Source of the DNA: Deinococcus sp. KNUC1210
GTDB taxonomy: Bacteria > Deinococcota > Deinococci > Deinococcales > Deinococcaceae
Length of the DNA stretch: 64,000 nucleotides
Assembly (NCBI RefSeq): GCF_022344005.1
Contig: NZ_CP092190.1
Location: forward strand, 2,309,001 to 2,373,000
Direction: 5' to 3'
Positions 28,170 through 37,983 of the stretch are shown here, in pieces. Position numbers and translations under genes: made by a program. Position 1 is the first letter of the stretch, and every line of letters starts with the position of its first letter. The notes beneath the pieces are model-generated. The model was given only the letters and a program-made list of their open reading frames with translations, did no database searches and was not told where the DNA came from.

Positions 28170-29186
28170 ATGACTTCAGAACCCCGCAGCACCGTGCAGG
28201 GGGCGCAGGAAGCTCCCCGGCTCACGCAGGTCGAGGGGAGCCTGTATGCGCTCCAGGTGCCCATTCCCTATCCGATGGGCTTCGTGACGGTGCTGATCGA
28301 TACCGCCTCGCCGGTCACGCTGATCGATACCGCGCTCGATACCCCGGAAGCGCGGGCCGCCATCGAAGACGCGCTGGCTGTGCTGAATCTGCGCTGGGAG
28401 GACGTGCAGCGCGTCATCATCACGCACCATCATCCCGACCACTACGGACTGGCGGGCATGATCGAGGCCCGCAGCGGGGCACAGGTGTACATGCTCGATA
28501 TCGATATCGCACGCGGCGAACAGTACTGGCACCGCTGGGACGAATGGTTGCCCGGACACGCCCGGCATTTTTTGGAACATGGCGTGCCGCCGGAAGGAAT
28601 GGCGGGCCACGCCACCGAGTCGCGCCGCACCCGCGAGCGCATCCAGCCTGCTCAGCACGTGCTACCGCTGCACGAGGGCGACCATCTGGCGCTGGCGGGC
28701 CACACCTGGGAGGTGCTGTGGCTGCCGGGCCACGCCGACGGACACCTGGGCCTGTGGCAGCCCGACCTGAGCCTGCTGATCGCCGGAGACGCGATTCTGC
28801 CGCGAATCAGCCCCAATGTGGGCCTGTACGCCTACAGTCGCCCCGATCCGCTGGGCGATTATCTGGGCACGCTCGCCCGGCTGGAGGCGCTGAATCCGGT
28901 GCGGGCCGTGGTCGGACATCATGGGCCGGTCATGGACGAGGTGGCGGGGCGGGCCAGAACCCTGACCGCGCACCACCACGAGCGGCTGGACCTGGTGAAA
29001 CGCACGCTGGGTGAAGAGGCGATGAATGCCTATCAGCTGTCGTTTGTCATGTTTCCGCGTGAGCTGAGCGAGTCGTCGCGGCGCTTCGCGGTGGCCGAGA
29101 CGCTGGCGCACGCCGAATACCTGCGGCTGCACGGTGGTCTGGGGCGGCGCTGGGACGGCAGCAGCTGGGTGTATTTCCGATCCTGA
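28170..29186 (+). CDS. MBL-fold metallo-hydrolase
   Basis: 338 residues. The dinuclear metal motif THHHPDH (His86, His88, Asp90, His91) is intact, with further ligands in LPGHADGHLGLW and IAGDAILP. The first 25 residues (rich in Glu/Gln) and about 90 C-terminal residues after VVGHHGP form a helical domain common in the lactonase/RNase-Z-like hydrolases of high-GC bacteria. Substrate unknown. It is transcribed away from pstS, and the Pho boxes lie between the two promoters. ATG 28170 is preferred to a start 18 codons upstream, which overlaps the promoter. Confidence 0.85.
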   Translation: MTSEPRSTVQGAQEAPRLTQVEGSLYALQVPIPYPMGFVTVLIDTASPVTLIDTALDTPEARAAIEDALAVLNLRWEDVQRVIITHHHPDHYGLAGMIEARSGAQVYMLDIDIARGEQYWHRWDEWLPGHARHFLEHGVPPEGMAGHATESRRTRERIQPAQHVLPLHEGDHLALAGHTWEVLWLPGHADGHLGLWQPDLSLLIAGDAILPRISPNVGLYAYSRPDPLGDYLGTLARLEALNPVRAVVGHHGPVMDEVAGRARTLTAHHHERLDLVKRTLGEEAMNAYQLSFVMFPRELSESSRRFAVAETLAHAEYLRLHGGLGRRWDGSSWVYFRS

Positions 29187-29309
29187 CCATCAATCCGGCG
29201 TGCAGCACCTTCAAATCCTGCCGAGTGGCGAAGAAGCTATCCTGGGGCCACCGCTTTTCATCCCTCTGCCGAGGCCGCCCGAACGACCAGATTGAAGAAG
29301 GAGTCTTCC

Positions 29310-30515
29310 ATGACCACTGTCAACAACCCTGCCGATGAATCCGCGACGATGAACGACCGTGCTGCCCGCCTGCTGCCACAGCTTCAGACGTGGCGGCGGC
29401 ACCTGCACCAGTTTCCGGAGATCAGCTTTCAGGAGCATCAGACGGCGGCCTATATCGCCTCGGAACTGCGCCAGATGCCCGGTCTGGAAGTGTCGCAGCC
29501 CACCGCGACCAGCGTGCTGGCGGTGCGGAAGGGAACGCAGCCGGGCCGCACGGTGCTGCTGCGGGCCGACATCGATGCGCTGCCGATTCTGGAGGAAAAC
29601 AGCTTCGAGTATGTGTCGCAGAACGCCGGGGCCATGCATGCCTGCGGGCACGACGGGCATACGGCCATCCTGCTGGGCACGGCCAAGCTCCTCAGCGAGC
29701 AGGCCCAGACGGCAGGCGAACTCCGCATGATCTTCCAGCACGCCGAGGAACAGAGTCCCGGCGGCGCGGAAGAACTGGTCTTCCAGACGGGCCTGATGGA
29801 CGGCGTGGACGTGGTGACGGGCCTGCACCTGAATTCACAGCTGCCGAGCGGCGTGGTGTCGGTCAAGCCGGGAGCCTTCATGGCCGCGCCCGACAACATC
29901 TACATCACCATTCTGGGGCGGGGCGGGCACGCGGCACACCCGGAAGAAGCCATCGACCCCATCGCCATCGGAGCGCAGGTGGTCAGCAACCTGCAACACG
30001 TGGTCAGCCGGGGAACGAGTGCGCTCGAAGCCCTGGTGGTCAGCGTGACGTATTTTCAGGCGGGCAGCACCACCAACGTCATCCCCGAACGCGCCGAGCT
30101 GAAGGGCACGGTCCGCACCTTCTCCGCCGAGCTGCGGGAACGCGCCCCCGAACTGATCGAGCGCGTGGTGCGCGGCATCTGTGAAGCGCACGGCGCAACC
30201 TATGAATTCCGCTACGAGCTGGGCTACCGGCCCCTCATCAACGATGACGGTGTGGCCGAGGTGCTGCGGCAGGTGGCGCTGGAGACGGTGGGCGAGGCCC
30301 GCACGGTGGTGGCCCAGCCGACCATGGGCGGCGAGGATTTCAGCGCCTACCTGCAAAAAGCGCCGGGTGCGTACTTCAACGTGGGCAGCGGCACCCGTGA
30401 GCTGGAATCCGATTATCCACACCACCACCCGCGCTTCACCATCGACGAAGAGGCGCTGGTCACGGGCGTACAGATGATGGCAGCGGCGGCGCAGCGGCTG
30501 GCACAGGCCGACTGA
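29310..30515 (+). CDS. M20 amidohydrolase (hippurate / IAA-amino-acid / N-acyl amino acid hydrolase type)
   Basis: 401 residues. ATG 29310 has GAAGGAG six bases upstream. Metal ligands are in MHACGHDGHTA (Cys112, His114) and QHAEEQSPGGAE; the dimerisation-lid histidine region TNVIPERAELKGTVRTF and the final HHHPRF histidines match the M20D subgroup. It cleaves acyl groups from amino acids or similar amides in the cytoplasm. A strong bidirectional terminator follows, so it is probably monocistronic. Confidence 0.9.
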   Translation: MTTVNNPADESATMNDRAARLLPQLQTWRRHLHQFPEISFQEHQTAAYIASELRQMPGLEVSQPTATSVLAVRKGTQPGRTVLLRADIDALPILEENSFEYVSQNAGAMHACGHDGHTAILLGTAKLLSEQAQTAGELRMIFQHAEEQSPGGAEELVFQTGLMDGVDVVTGLHLNSQLPSGVVSVKPGAFMAAPDNIYITILGRGGHAAHPEEAIDPIAIGAQVVSNLQHVVSRGTSALEALVVSVTYFQAGSTTNVIPERAELKGTVRTFSAELRERAPELIERVVRGICEAHGATYEFRYELGYRPLINDDGVAEVLRQVALETVGEARTVVAQPTMGGEDFSAYLQKAPGAYFNVGSGTRELESDYPHHHPRFTIDEEALVTGVQMMAAAAQRLAQAD

Positions 30516-30530
30516 GTTCGCTGGCCCTGT

Positions 30531-30578
30531 CAGACAAAAGGAAGGCCGTGCAGAACAGTGCGGCCTTCCTTTTGTCTG
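30531..30578. terminator. Bidirectional intrinsic terminator between convergent genes
   Basis: An 18-bp perfect stem: CAGACAAAAGGAAGGCCG (30531-30548) and its complement at 30561-30578, 12-base loop. The stem itself contains CTTTTGTCTG / CAGACAAAAG, giving a U-rich 3' side for either strand. Confidence 0.9.
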
Positions 30579-30583
30579 TGGCG

Positions 30584-30940
30584 CTATTCCCAGCGGGAAT
30601 CGTCGAGGTCGCGCTCGTAGTCTTCCTGGCTGCCGAAGCCCAGCTCTTCGACCAGTTCGAAATACGGTTCCGGCTCATCGGCGTCCCAGATGGCCTCGAT
30701 CATCCAGGGCAGCCACGCGGCAGGCGGCGGCCAGCGGTGAAAGTAGGCGACAGCCTGGGCTTCGTCGAAGTTCTGCGCTCGCCACCACGCGCTGAACACC
30801 ATGATGTGCCCCTCGCCGCCGCCCATCCGCCAGAACGCGCTGTACGGGTGGAATTCCGGGTACGGCACCCAGGGCGGCGGCACCGTGCCGTACTGGGCGA
30901 TCAGCTGGGTCGTCGCCACCTCGATCCAGGTTTCGCTCAT
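30584..30940 (-). CDS. Hypothetical aromatic-rich protein coupled to the MazG-like gene
   Basis: 118 residues from ATG 30940, which overlaps the preceding stop as ATGA. Composition is striking: many Trp, Pro and Tyr (PPPWVPYPEFHPYSAFW, RWPPPAAWLPW) and an acidic tail ending DYERDLDDSRWE. No known domain; no signal peptide. The overlap suggests a functional link with the nucleotide pyrophosphatase upstream. A longer frame to 30985 overlaps mazG coding and is rejected. Confidence 0.7.
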   Translation of the reverse strand: MSETWIEVATTQLIAQYGTVPPPWVPYPEFHPYSAFWRMGGGEGHIMVFSAWWRAQNFDEAQAVAYFHRWPPPAAWLPWMIEAIWDADEPEPYFELVEELGFGSQEDYERDLDDSRWE

Positions 30941-31335
30941 GAGCGGGGCAGTGCCAGCACCCGGCTCAGATCGGCGGGCTGCCACCCTTCCGGCTTGAGC
31001 TGTTTGCCGTCGGCGCGTTTCGGCCCCCCGAGCTTGTCCATGTTGGCGCGGTGGATTTCGGCAAACGCGGCGTCGGGGTCGATGCCCAGTGCCAGCAGTG
31101 CGCCGTAGGCCACATACAGCAGATCAGTCAGTTCGTGGGCCAGCGGCAGCAGATCGGCGGCCCCCGGCGCAGGCAGGGCGCGGAGCGTCTCGGCGGCCTC
31201 CTCGACCTCGGCCATCTCCTCGCGCAGCAGCGTCAGGCGCAGGTGCAGGCTTTCCGGGGTGGGCGGGCGCGGCTCGGGCGGCATGGGAAAGCCGAGAACA
31301 CGGTGAAATTCCAGGACGTCGCGGGCATTGCTCAT
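30937..31335 (-). CDS. MazG-like nucleotide (dUTP) pyrophosphohydrolase, DR2231 type
   Basis: 132 residues, all-alpha. The metal site is E39-E40-x2-E43 (LREEMAEVEEA) with E68-x2-D71 (HELTDLLYVAYGAL). The C-terminal ADGKQLKPEGWQPAD and EIHRANMDKLGGPKRADG match, from memory, D. radiodurans DR2231, a MazG-like enzyme that hydrolyses dUTP to dUMP. It would keep uracil out of DNA. ATG 31335 follows TACCCT with six bases between, so the transcript is leaderless. The ncRNA terminator ends about 40 bases upstream. Confidence 0.85.
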   Translation of the reverse strand: MSNARDVLEFHRVLGFPMPPEPRPPTPESLHLRLTLLREEMAEVEEAAETLRALPAPGAADLLPLAHELTDLLYVAYGALLALGIDPDAAFAEIHRANMDKLGGPKRADGKQLKPEGWQPADLSRVLALPRS

Positions 31336-31341
31336 GCTCAC

Positions 31342-31347
31342 AGGGTA
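31342..31347 (-). promoter_or_regulatory. -10 hexamer TACCCT, leaderless promoter of the MazG-like gene
   Basis: Complement of AGGGTA (31342-31347), six bases to ATG 31335. Confidence 0.5.
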
Positions 31348-31375
31348 GCGCCCCGGAGAACCAGACATCGGCGTG

Positions 31376-31408
31376 AGCACAACAAAAACAGCCCCGTGGT
31401 GGGGGCTG
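31376..31408 (-). terminator. Intrinsic terminator ending the candidate ncRNA
   Basis: On the minus strand CAGCCCC, six-base loop, GGGGCTG (31402-31408 pairs with 31389-31395), then TTTTTGTTGTG. Textbook stem and U-run. It is placed between the putative RNA and the mazG promoter. Confidence 0.85.
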
Positions 31409-31645
31409 ATGTGTGCTGTTGGTGGCGGGTTGCTGGACTTGAACCAGCCTGGGGCCGACCTCATCCCCGCTCGCTCGTCCGTTGGTGAGGTGGACGACAC
31501 CCTCTGGTCTGTTCCCTTTCCCTGCGGGGGGCACAGTCGGTGGCTCGTGGTACGTACTTCAGCATGCCGACCTTCAGACAGGCACAGTATGCAGGCCCGG
31601 CATGATACCCACATGGGCCAGGTAGCCACGCAACCTTAAGCAACC
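31376..31645 (-). ncRNA. Candidate structured non-coding RNA with T-loop arm and kissing hairpins
   Basis: Minus-strand reading. The 5' GGTTGC (31630-31635) can pair with 3' GCAACC (31428-31433). Next to it GTGGCT (31624-31629) pairs with AGCCAC (31540-31545), enclosing a 7-bp hairpin CATGCCG/CGGCATG (31598-31604 with 31563-31569). Then two hairpins follow, TCGTCC/GGACGA (31492-31497 with 31475-31480) and GGGG/CCCC (31465-31468 with 31451-31454), whose loops contain the perfect complement ACCTCA and TGAGGT. A tRNA-like T arm, GCTGG-TTCAAGT-CCAGC (31432-31448), adjoins the closing helix. An intrinsic terminator ends the unit. It lacks the conserved blocks of RNase P RNA, tmRNA and SRP RNA. The 5' end is uncertain. 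Confidence 0.55.
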
Positions 31646-31663
31646 TGGCTTAGTGAGCCGTGC

Positions 31664-32026
31664 TCAGTCGCGGTCAGTCACCACCAGCAGCAGTGCGCCC
31701 ATCATCGCCACGTTCTTGAAGAAGTGAGTGAGCTGTTGTTGGCGCTCGGCTCCCTGAGCGTTCCAGAAATCGTGCCCGACGATGGTGGTGGGGACCAGAG
31801 AGCCGAGCAGCGCCAGTGCCATGCTGCGCGGAGCCAGCCCCAGGGCCATCAGCGTTCCGGCCCCGGCCATGACGCCGCCGTTGATCTGGGTCAGCAGTCG
31901 CGGTTCTGGCAGACCCGCCTGCTCGACCATCTGGGCACGCCCCGCAGGACTGCGAACGGCATCTATCCCGCTCTGCACGAAAATGGCCGCGAGGGCCGCC
32001 CGCCCGACAGACTTGAGAATGTTCAT
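31664..32026 (-). CDS. DoxX-family membrane protein
   Basis: 120 residues, four hydrophobic helices. The start SVGRAALAAIFVQSGIDAVRSP and INGGVMAGAGTLMALGLAPRSMA match the small DoxX/DUF417-like family of inner-membrane proteins linked to redox balance. Metal or quinone binding is not evident. The ATG at 32026 lacks a strong ribosome site. It lies upstream of the candidate ncRNA, whose 5' end falls about 20 bases after its stop. Confidence 0.8.
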   Translation of the reverse strand: MNILKSVGRAALAAIFVQSGIDAVRSPAGRAQMVEQAGLPEPRLLTQINGGVMAGAGTLMALGLAPRSMALALLGSLVPTTIVGHDFWNAQGAERQQQLTHFFKNVAMMGALLLVVTDRD

Positions 32027-32129
32027 GGCGACATGCTGCCAAATTCGGGCGGACAGCGAAAGGGCATCTGCCTTGCAAAAGGTTGAGGAAGGGAAAGCGG
32101 ACGTGTCGGCCCGTAAGCCGGAGCCGCTG

Positions 32130-33125
32130 TCAGCGCTGCGGCTCGATCACCACTTTGCCGGTGGTTTTGCGCCCCAGAATGTCGCGGAAGGCGGTGGCGC
32201 TCTGCTCCAGGCTGTAGGTGTTGCCCACCTGCGGGCGAATCTGCCCCGACTTCAGCAGCGGCGTGAAGAAGGCGACCGCGTCCTCGATCACGCCCGGCTC
32301 TCCCATCATGCTGGTCAGCCACACGCCCGTAACGCTCAGGTTCTTCTTCATCAGGGCGGTGCTGCTGACCCTGCCGTCTTCGCCGCTGGCTGCACCCACG
32401 ATCAGCACGCGGCCCCGGTTCGCCATCATCCGCAGGCTCTTCTGAACCATCTCGCCGCCGGTGATCTCGACCAGCAGATTCACGCCCTTGCCGCCGGTCG
32501 CCTCCTTCACCGCGTCCACGATGTCGGAGCGCTCTGACAGCAGCGTGACGTGCGCGCCCAGATCAGAGGCGATCTTCAGTTTGTCCTCGGTGCTTGCCAG
32601 CGCGATCACGTTCAGATCGAGGGCGCGGGCCACCTGAATCAGCGCCGTGCCGAGTGCGCCCGCTGCGCCCTGCACCAGCACCGTCTCGCCCGGCTGCGCG
32701 TGGCCCAGCGTCAGAAGCGTGATGTACGCGGTGTAGTAGCTGACCGGAAACGCGGCGGCCTCGGCACTGTTCAGGCCTTCCGGAACCGGCACGAGGGTCT
32801 GAGCGGGAACGGTGGCATATTCGGCCAGCCCGCCGCGCCCGCCCAGGCACGCCACCGCCTGCCCGACCGTGAAGCCGCTCACGCCCTCGCCCACGGCGTC
32901 CACCGTTCCTGCAAATTCCATGCCGGGAATCAGGGGTGTCTGGGTGGGCGTCAGGTACTTGCCCTGCACCGCCAGCACATCGGCGAAGTTGATGCCCACC
33001 GCGTCGACCTTCAGGCGCACGAAGCCGGGCTTCAGCGGCGGAATCGGTAACTCGCGCAGTTGCATGGTCTCCGGCTCTCCGATCTGTTCGACCCAGATCG
33101 CCCGCATGGTACTTGGATTGGTCAT
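32130..33125 (-). CDS. Zinc-independent MDR oxidoreductase (quinone reductase / QOR-like)
   Basis: 331 residues. GroES-like N-terminus (INFADVLAVQGKYLT, GMEFAGTVDAVGEGVSGF) without the zinc-binding cysteines; Rossmann domain with VLVQGAAGALGTALIQVARAL. The family reduces quinones or enones with NADPH. It lies divergent to the fatty-acid cluster, sharing a 330-base region. ATG 33125 is preceded by TAGACT at leaderless distance. Confidence 0.88.
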   Translation of the reverse strand: MTNPSTMRAIWVEQIGEPETMQLRELPIPPLKPGFVRLKVDAVGINFADVLAVQGKYLTPTQTPLIPGMEFAGTVDAVGEGVSGFTVGQAVACLGGRGGLAEYATVPAQTLVPVPEGLNSAEAAAFPVSYYTAYITLLTLGHAQPGETVLVQGAAGALGTALIQVARALDLNVIALASTEDKLKIASDLGAHVTLLSERSDIVDAVKEATGGKGVNLLVEITGGEMVQKSLRMMANRGRVLIVGAASGEDGRVSSTALMKKNLSVTGVWLTSMMGEPGVIEDAVAFFTPLLKSGQIRPQVGNTYSLEQSATAFRDILGRKTTGKVVIEPQR

Positions 33126-33132
33126 GCCGCCG

Positions 33133-33138
33133 AGTCTA
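33133..33138 (-). promoter_or_regulatory. -10 hexamer TAGACT of the MDR oxidoreductase gene
   Basis: Complement of AGTCTA (33133-33138), seven bases to ATG 33125. Confidence 0.5.
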
Positions 33139-33456
33139 GAGCAACTCCTGAAGCTCCGGGGCGGGGAAGGGGCTGAGGTGTCTGACAGCGGAAATCAGGG
33201 GTCAGCCCCCGCTGTCGCCCCAACTCGCCCCGCTCCTGCTCCGCTGCGTCCTGGGCAGGAAGTTTCTGAACCCTCGCTAAATACTTTAACATTAAATTAT
33301 CTTATGTGCGGATTGATTCTGTCTGGCCCGCGTGAAAGCATGCTCCAGTACAGCAAATTCTGTGGCTCCAGATGCCTTCCTGCGAAACACCGATCTGGGT
33401 GGCGGGGCCGAACCGGTCTTCACATGTCATGGGCGCAGATGCGCCGGGAGTGTTCT
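33139..33456. other. Divergent regulatory region of the beta-oxidation cluster
   Basis: No supportable gene. A sharp AT-rich island (about 33279-33325) contains the palindrome TTTAACATTAAA and several TA-rich hexamers, likely the promoter/operator of the fadB operon. The open frame that runs through here into fadB has atypical codon use and is not coding. Confidence 0.45.
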
Positions 33457-35568
<2,112 letters not shown>

Positions 35569-35587
35569 AGGGCAATCGCTTCGCTCC

Positions 35588-35627
35588 CTCACCCCCTCCC
35601 AGCCTCCCCCTTCAAGGGGGAGGAGCT
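35588..35627 (+). repeat. Left inverted repeat of the DUF559 element
   Basis: Begins CTCACCCCCTCCCAGCC and ends GGGGGAGGAGCT; the central CCTCCCCCTTCAAGGGGGAGG-type palindrome (split here for length) can fold and may also end fadB transcription. Confidence 0.8.
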
Positions 35628-35976
35628 AACGGCCAAGCGTTTCTTGGATGCGTTGAAGCACACCTTCAAGATTGTCTCTTATTTCGTTGTTCCAGAAGCG
35701 TAATGTCGTAAATCCGTTTGCCTTCATGTCGGCGTCGCGTTCTTTGTCTGCCGGGTTATTGAAATGTTGACTTCCATCAAGTTCTATAACCAGAGAGGCT
35801 TCAAAGCAGACAAAATCCACAACGTATCTTCCCATAGGCTCCTGTCGCCGAAAACTTACACCCAGCTGTTTACTCCGAACCCGCGCCCATAGCATTCTTT
35901 CTTCAGGTGTCATGTTCTGCCTGAGCAGTCGAGCCACTGCCGTAGAAGGACTGCTTCGGGAGAATCGAGTCGACAT
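35626..35976 (-). CDS. DUF559 (Vsr/restriction-endonuclease-like) protein
   Basis: 116 residues. MTPEERMLWARVRSKQLGVSF, RRQEPMGRYVVDFVCFEA and VIELDGSQHF give the DUF559 pattern, with nuclease-like acidic residues Asp54, Glu65, Asp67 and the following TTLRFWNNEI. The family is related to very-short-patch and other PD-(D/E)XK-like nucleases; activity is unproven. G+C is well below that of neighbours, and the gene is enclosed by inverted repeats, pointing to horizontal acquisition. ATG 35976 has no obvious Shine-Dalgarno. Confidence 0.82.
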   Translation of the reverse strand: MSTRFSRSSPSTAVARLLRQNMTPEERMLWARVRSKQLGVSFRRQEPMGRYVVDFVCFEASLVIELDGSQHFNNPADKERDADMKANGFTTLRFWNNEIRDNLEGVLQRIQETLGR

Positions 35977-36005
35977 ATCTTCAATCTAGGTGAATCTTTG
36001 CTGTG

Positions 36006-36044
36006 AGCTCCTCCCCTTGAGGGGGGAGGCTGGGAGGGGGTGAG
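36006..36044 (-). repeat. Right inverted repeat of the DUF559 element
   Basis: Reverse complement begins CTCACCCCCTCCCAGCC and ends AAGGGGAGGAGCT, matching the left copy except for one substitution and one deleted G. Confidence 0.8.
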
Positions 36045-36088
36045 CTGTCTGAGCATCCGGAAGCCGCTCACCTAAGGAGGTGCCATCC

Positions 36089-36517
36089 ATGTCCACCACC
36101 GTTCGAGTCCTTCAGTCCACCGAAGCGCACATCCTCTCCAACGTTGCCCCCGATGTCTTCGATGGCCCGGTTCACCCCGAATACACCGCCGAATTCTTTG
36201 CCGATTCCCGGCATCATCTGGCGGTGGCGCTCGACGGTGAGATGGTGGTGGGCATGGCGTCGGGCGTGCGCTACATGCACCCCGATAAAGCCCCGGAACT
36301 GTTTATCAACGAGGTGGGGGTGTCGCCGGATTATCAGGGGCAGGGGCTGGGGCGGCGCATGCTCGACGCCCTGATTGCCCATGCGAAAGCGCTCGGCTGC
36401 GTGGCGGCCTGGGTGCTGACCGAAGAGGAAAATGCGGTGGCACGCAGGTTGTATGCCTCGGTGGGCGGCATGGAAGCCGAGTGCCGGATCTTCGTGGTGC
36501 CGCTCGAAGAGAGCTGA
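36089..36517 (+). CDS. GNAT-family N-acetyltransferase
   Basis: 142 residues. A near-perfect TAAGGAGG lies eight bases before ATG 36089. The acetyl-CoA loop is VGVSPDYQGQGLGRRML; HHLAVALDGEMVVGMASGVRYMHPDK before it and ARRLYASVGG after it resemble AAC(3)/(6')-like aminoglycoside acetyltransferase relatives. The acceptor is not predictable. It is the first gene after the DUF559 element and is followed two bases later by a small gene. Confidence 0.85.
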   Translation: MSTTVRVLQSTEAHILSNVAPDVFDGPVHPEYTAEFFADSRHHLAVALDGEMVVGMASGVRYMHPDKAPELFINEVGVSPDYQGQGLGRRMLDALIAHAKALGCVAAWVLTEEENAVARRLYASVGGMEAECRIFVVPLEES

Positions 36518-36519
36518 AG

Positions 36520-36708
36520 ATGGGCAAGGCGTCCGCTCGCTACGTTGCCAGGGCAGTTCCGGGCGTCGGCTGGCGCATCTGGAACAACAGGCTGAACAGG
36601 TCCTGGGGTGAAGTGTACACACAGCCTCCTGAAGAGTTGTTGTACGAGCTGAATCACGAGAAACGTCCAGAAGAATTGACCGCGCTGATCAGGAAGTTCA
36701 GGAACTAA
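36520..36708 (+). CDS. Small basic hypothetical protein
   Basis: 62 residues, rich in Arg/Trp: [24 protein letters not shown] then [25 protein letters not shown] 36520 sits two bases after the acetyltransferase stop, so coupled translation is likely. Codon use is normal. No known domain. Confidence 0.6.
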   Translation: MGKASARYVARAVPGVGWRIWNNRLNRSWGEVYTQPPEELLYELNHEKRPEELTALIRKFRN

Positions 36709-36746
36709 GAAGTTCAAGAAGCAGGTACGCTCAAAGGAGTTTCAAC

Positions 36747-37928
36747 ATGCCAGAAGCAGTCATCGTTTCCACCGCCCGCACCCCCATCGGCAAAGCCTAC
36801 CGGGGCTATCTGAACGACACACACGGCTCGGATATCGGCGCTCATGCAGTGCTGCATGCCGTTCAGCGGGCCGGAGTGGACGTAGCCGAAATTGAAGACG
36901 TGATCATGGGGGCGGGCAACCCCGAAGGCGCGACCGGCAGCAATATCGCCCGTCAGATCGCGCTGCGTGCCGGATTTCCCGTCAGTGTGGCGGGCGTGAC
37001 CGTCAACCGTTTCTGCTCCAGCGGCCTGAATACCATTGCTCTGGCTGCCAATCACGTGATGGCGGGGCAGGGCGAGGTGTTGGTGGCGGGCGGTCTGGAA
37101 AGCATTTCGCTGACCCAGAACGAGCACGCCAATCAGTACCGTCTGCGCGGCGAGTGGCTGATGGAGCACAAGCCCGACATCTATCTGCCGATGCTTCAGA
37201 CCGCCGAAATCGTGGCGAAGCGCTACGGCATTTCCCGCGAGGCACAGGACGAATACAGCTTCTACAGCCAGCAGCGCACTGCCGCCGCTCAGCAGGCGGG
37301 CAAATTCGACGATGAGATCGTGCCCTTCACGGCCACCATGAAGGTGCAGGACAAGGCGACGGGCCAGATTTCAGACCGCGAAGTGACGCTGAAACTCGAT
37401 GAGGGCAACCGTCCCGATACCACGCTGGAAGGCCTCCAGAAGCTCAAGCCGGTGTTCGAGGGCGGCGTGATCACGGCGGGCAATGCCTCGCAGCTGAGTG
37501 ACGGCGCTTCGGCCTGTGTGGTCATGAGCGCCGACCTCGCCCGTGAGCGTGGCCTGCAACCGCTCGGCCTGTTCAAAGGCTTTGCCGTTCATGGCTGCGA
37601 ACCCGACGAAATGGGCATCGGCCCGGTGTTTGCCGTTCCCAAGCTGCTGAAGCGCCACGGCCTGAGCGTGTCGGATATCGACCTGTGGGAGTTGAACGAG
37701 GCGTTCGCGGTGCAGGCGCTCTACTGCCGCGACACGCTCGGCATCGACCCGGAAAAGTACAACGTCAACGGCGGCAGCATTTCCATCGGGCACCCTTACG
37801 GCATGAGCGGCGCTCGCCTGACCGGACACGTGCTGCTGGAAGGCAAACGCCGGGGCGCAAAGCATGTCGTCGTGACGATGTGCGTGGGCGGCGGCATGGG
37901 CGCGGCGGGATTGTTCGAGGTGCTGTGA
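36747..37928 (+). CDS. fadA: Acetyl-CoA C-acyltransferase (3-ketoacyl-CoA thiolase)
   Basis: 393 residues. Catalytic Cys90 in [10 protein letters not shown], His in [10 protein letters not shown] and the second Cys in [20 protein letters not shown] precedes the ATG by seven bases. It carries out the last step of beta-oxidation, cleaving 3-ketoacyl-CoA to acetyl-CoA and a shortened acyl-CoA, and pairs with the FadB-like protein. [12 protein letters not shown] is the usual thiolase motif. The length fits the degradative thiolase I class. Confidence 0.93.
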   Translation: MPEAVIVSTARTPIGKAYRGYLNDTHGSDIGAHAVLHAVQRAGVDVAEIEDVIMGAGNPEGATGSNIARQIALRAGFPVSVAGVTVNRFCSSGLNTIALAANHVMAGQGEVLVAGGLESISLTQNEHANQYRLRGEWLMEHKPDIYLPMLQTAEIVAKRYGISREAQDEYSFYSQQRTAAAQQAGKFDDEIVPFTATMKVQDKATGQISDREVTLKLDEGNRPDTTLEGLQKLKPVFEGGVITAGNASQLSDGASACVVMSADLARERGLQPLGLFKGFAVHGCEPDEMGIGPVFAVPKLLKRHGLSVSDIDLWELNEAFAVQALYCRDTLGIDPEKYNVNGGSISIGHPYGMSGARLTGHVLLEGKRRGAKHVVVTMCVGGGMGAAGLFEVL

Positions 37929-37983
37929 AGCACGCTTCTGAAGCCAATATTCGGCTGTACGCCAGCCAAGTGAGGTTGCACCC

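Larger units (their letters stand above)
35588..36044. mobile_element. Mini mobile element: inverted repeats flanking a DUF559 gene
   Basis: Left repeat 35588-35627 and right repeat 36006-36044 are inverted copies that agree at about 38 of 40 positions (one substitution, one missing G). Between them is one gene of about 45-50% G+C in a two-thirds G+C neighbourhood. Each arm contains its own CCTCCCC/GGGGAGG palindrome. The left arm overlaps the DUF559 stop codon. No target-site duplication is visible. Confidence 0.7.

Noticed and set aside
31376..31645. RNase P RNA, tmRNA or SRP RNA as identity of the ncRNA candidate
   Set aside because: The RNase P block GAGGAAAGTCC, the tmRNA 5' end and tag, and the SRP GGAAG/AGCAG loop are all absent on both strands.
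32812..33456. In-frame upstream extension of fadB by more than 200 codons
   Set aside because: It overlaps the divergent MDR gene and its promoter, has no family similarity, and the ribosome site supports ATG 33457.
35570..36060. Target-site duplication around the DUF559 element
   Set aside because: The bases outside the two repeats do not match; none could be supported.
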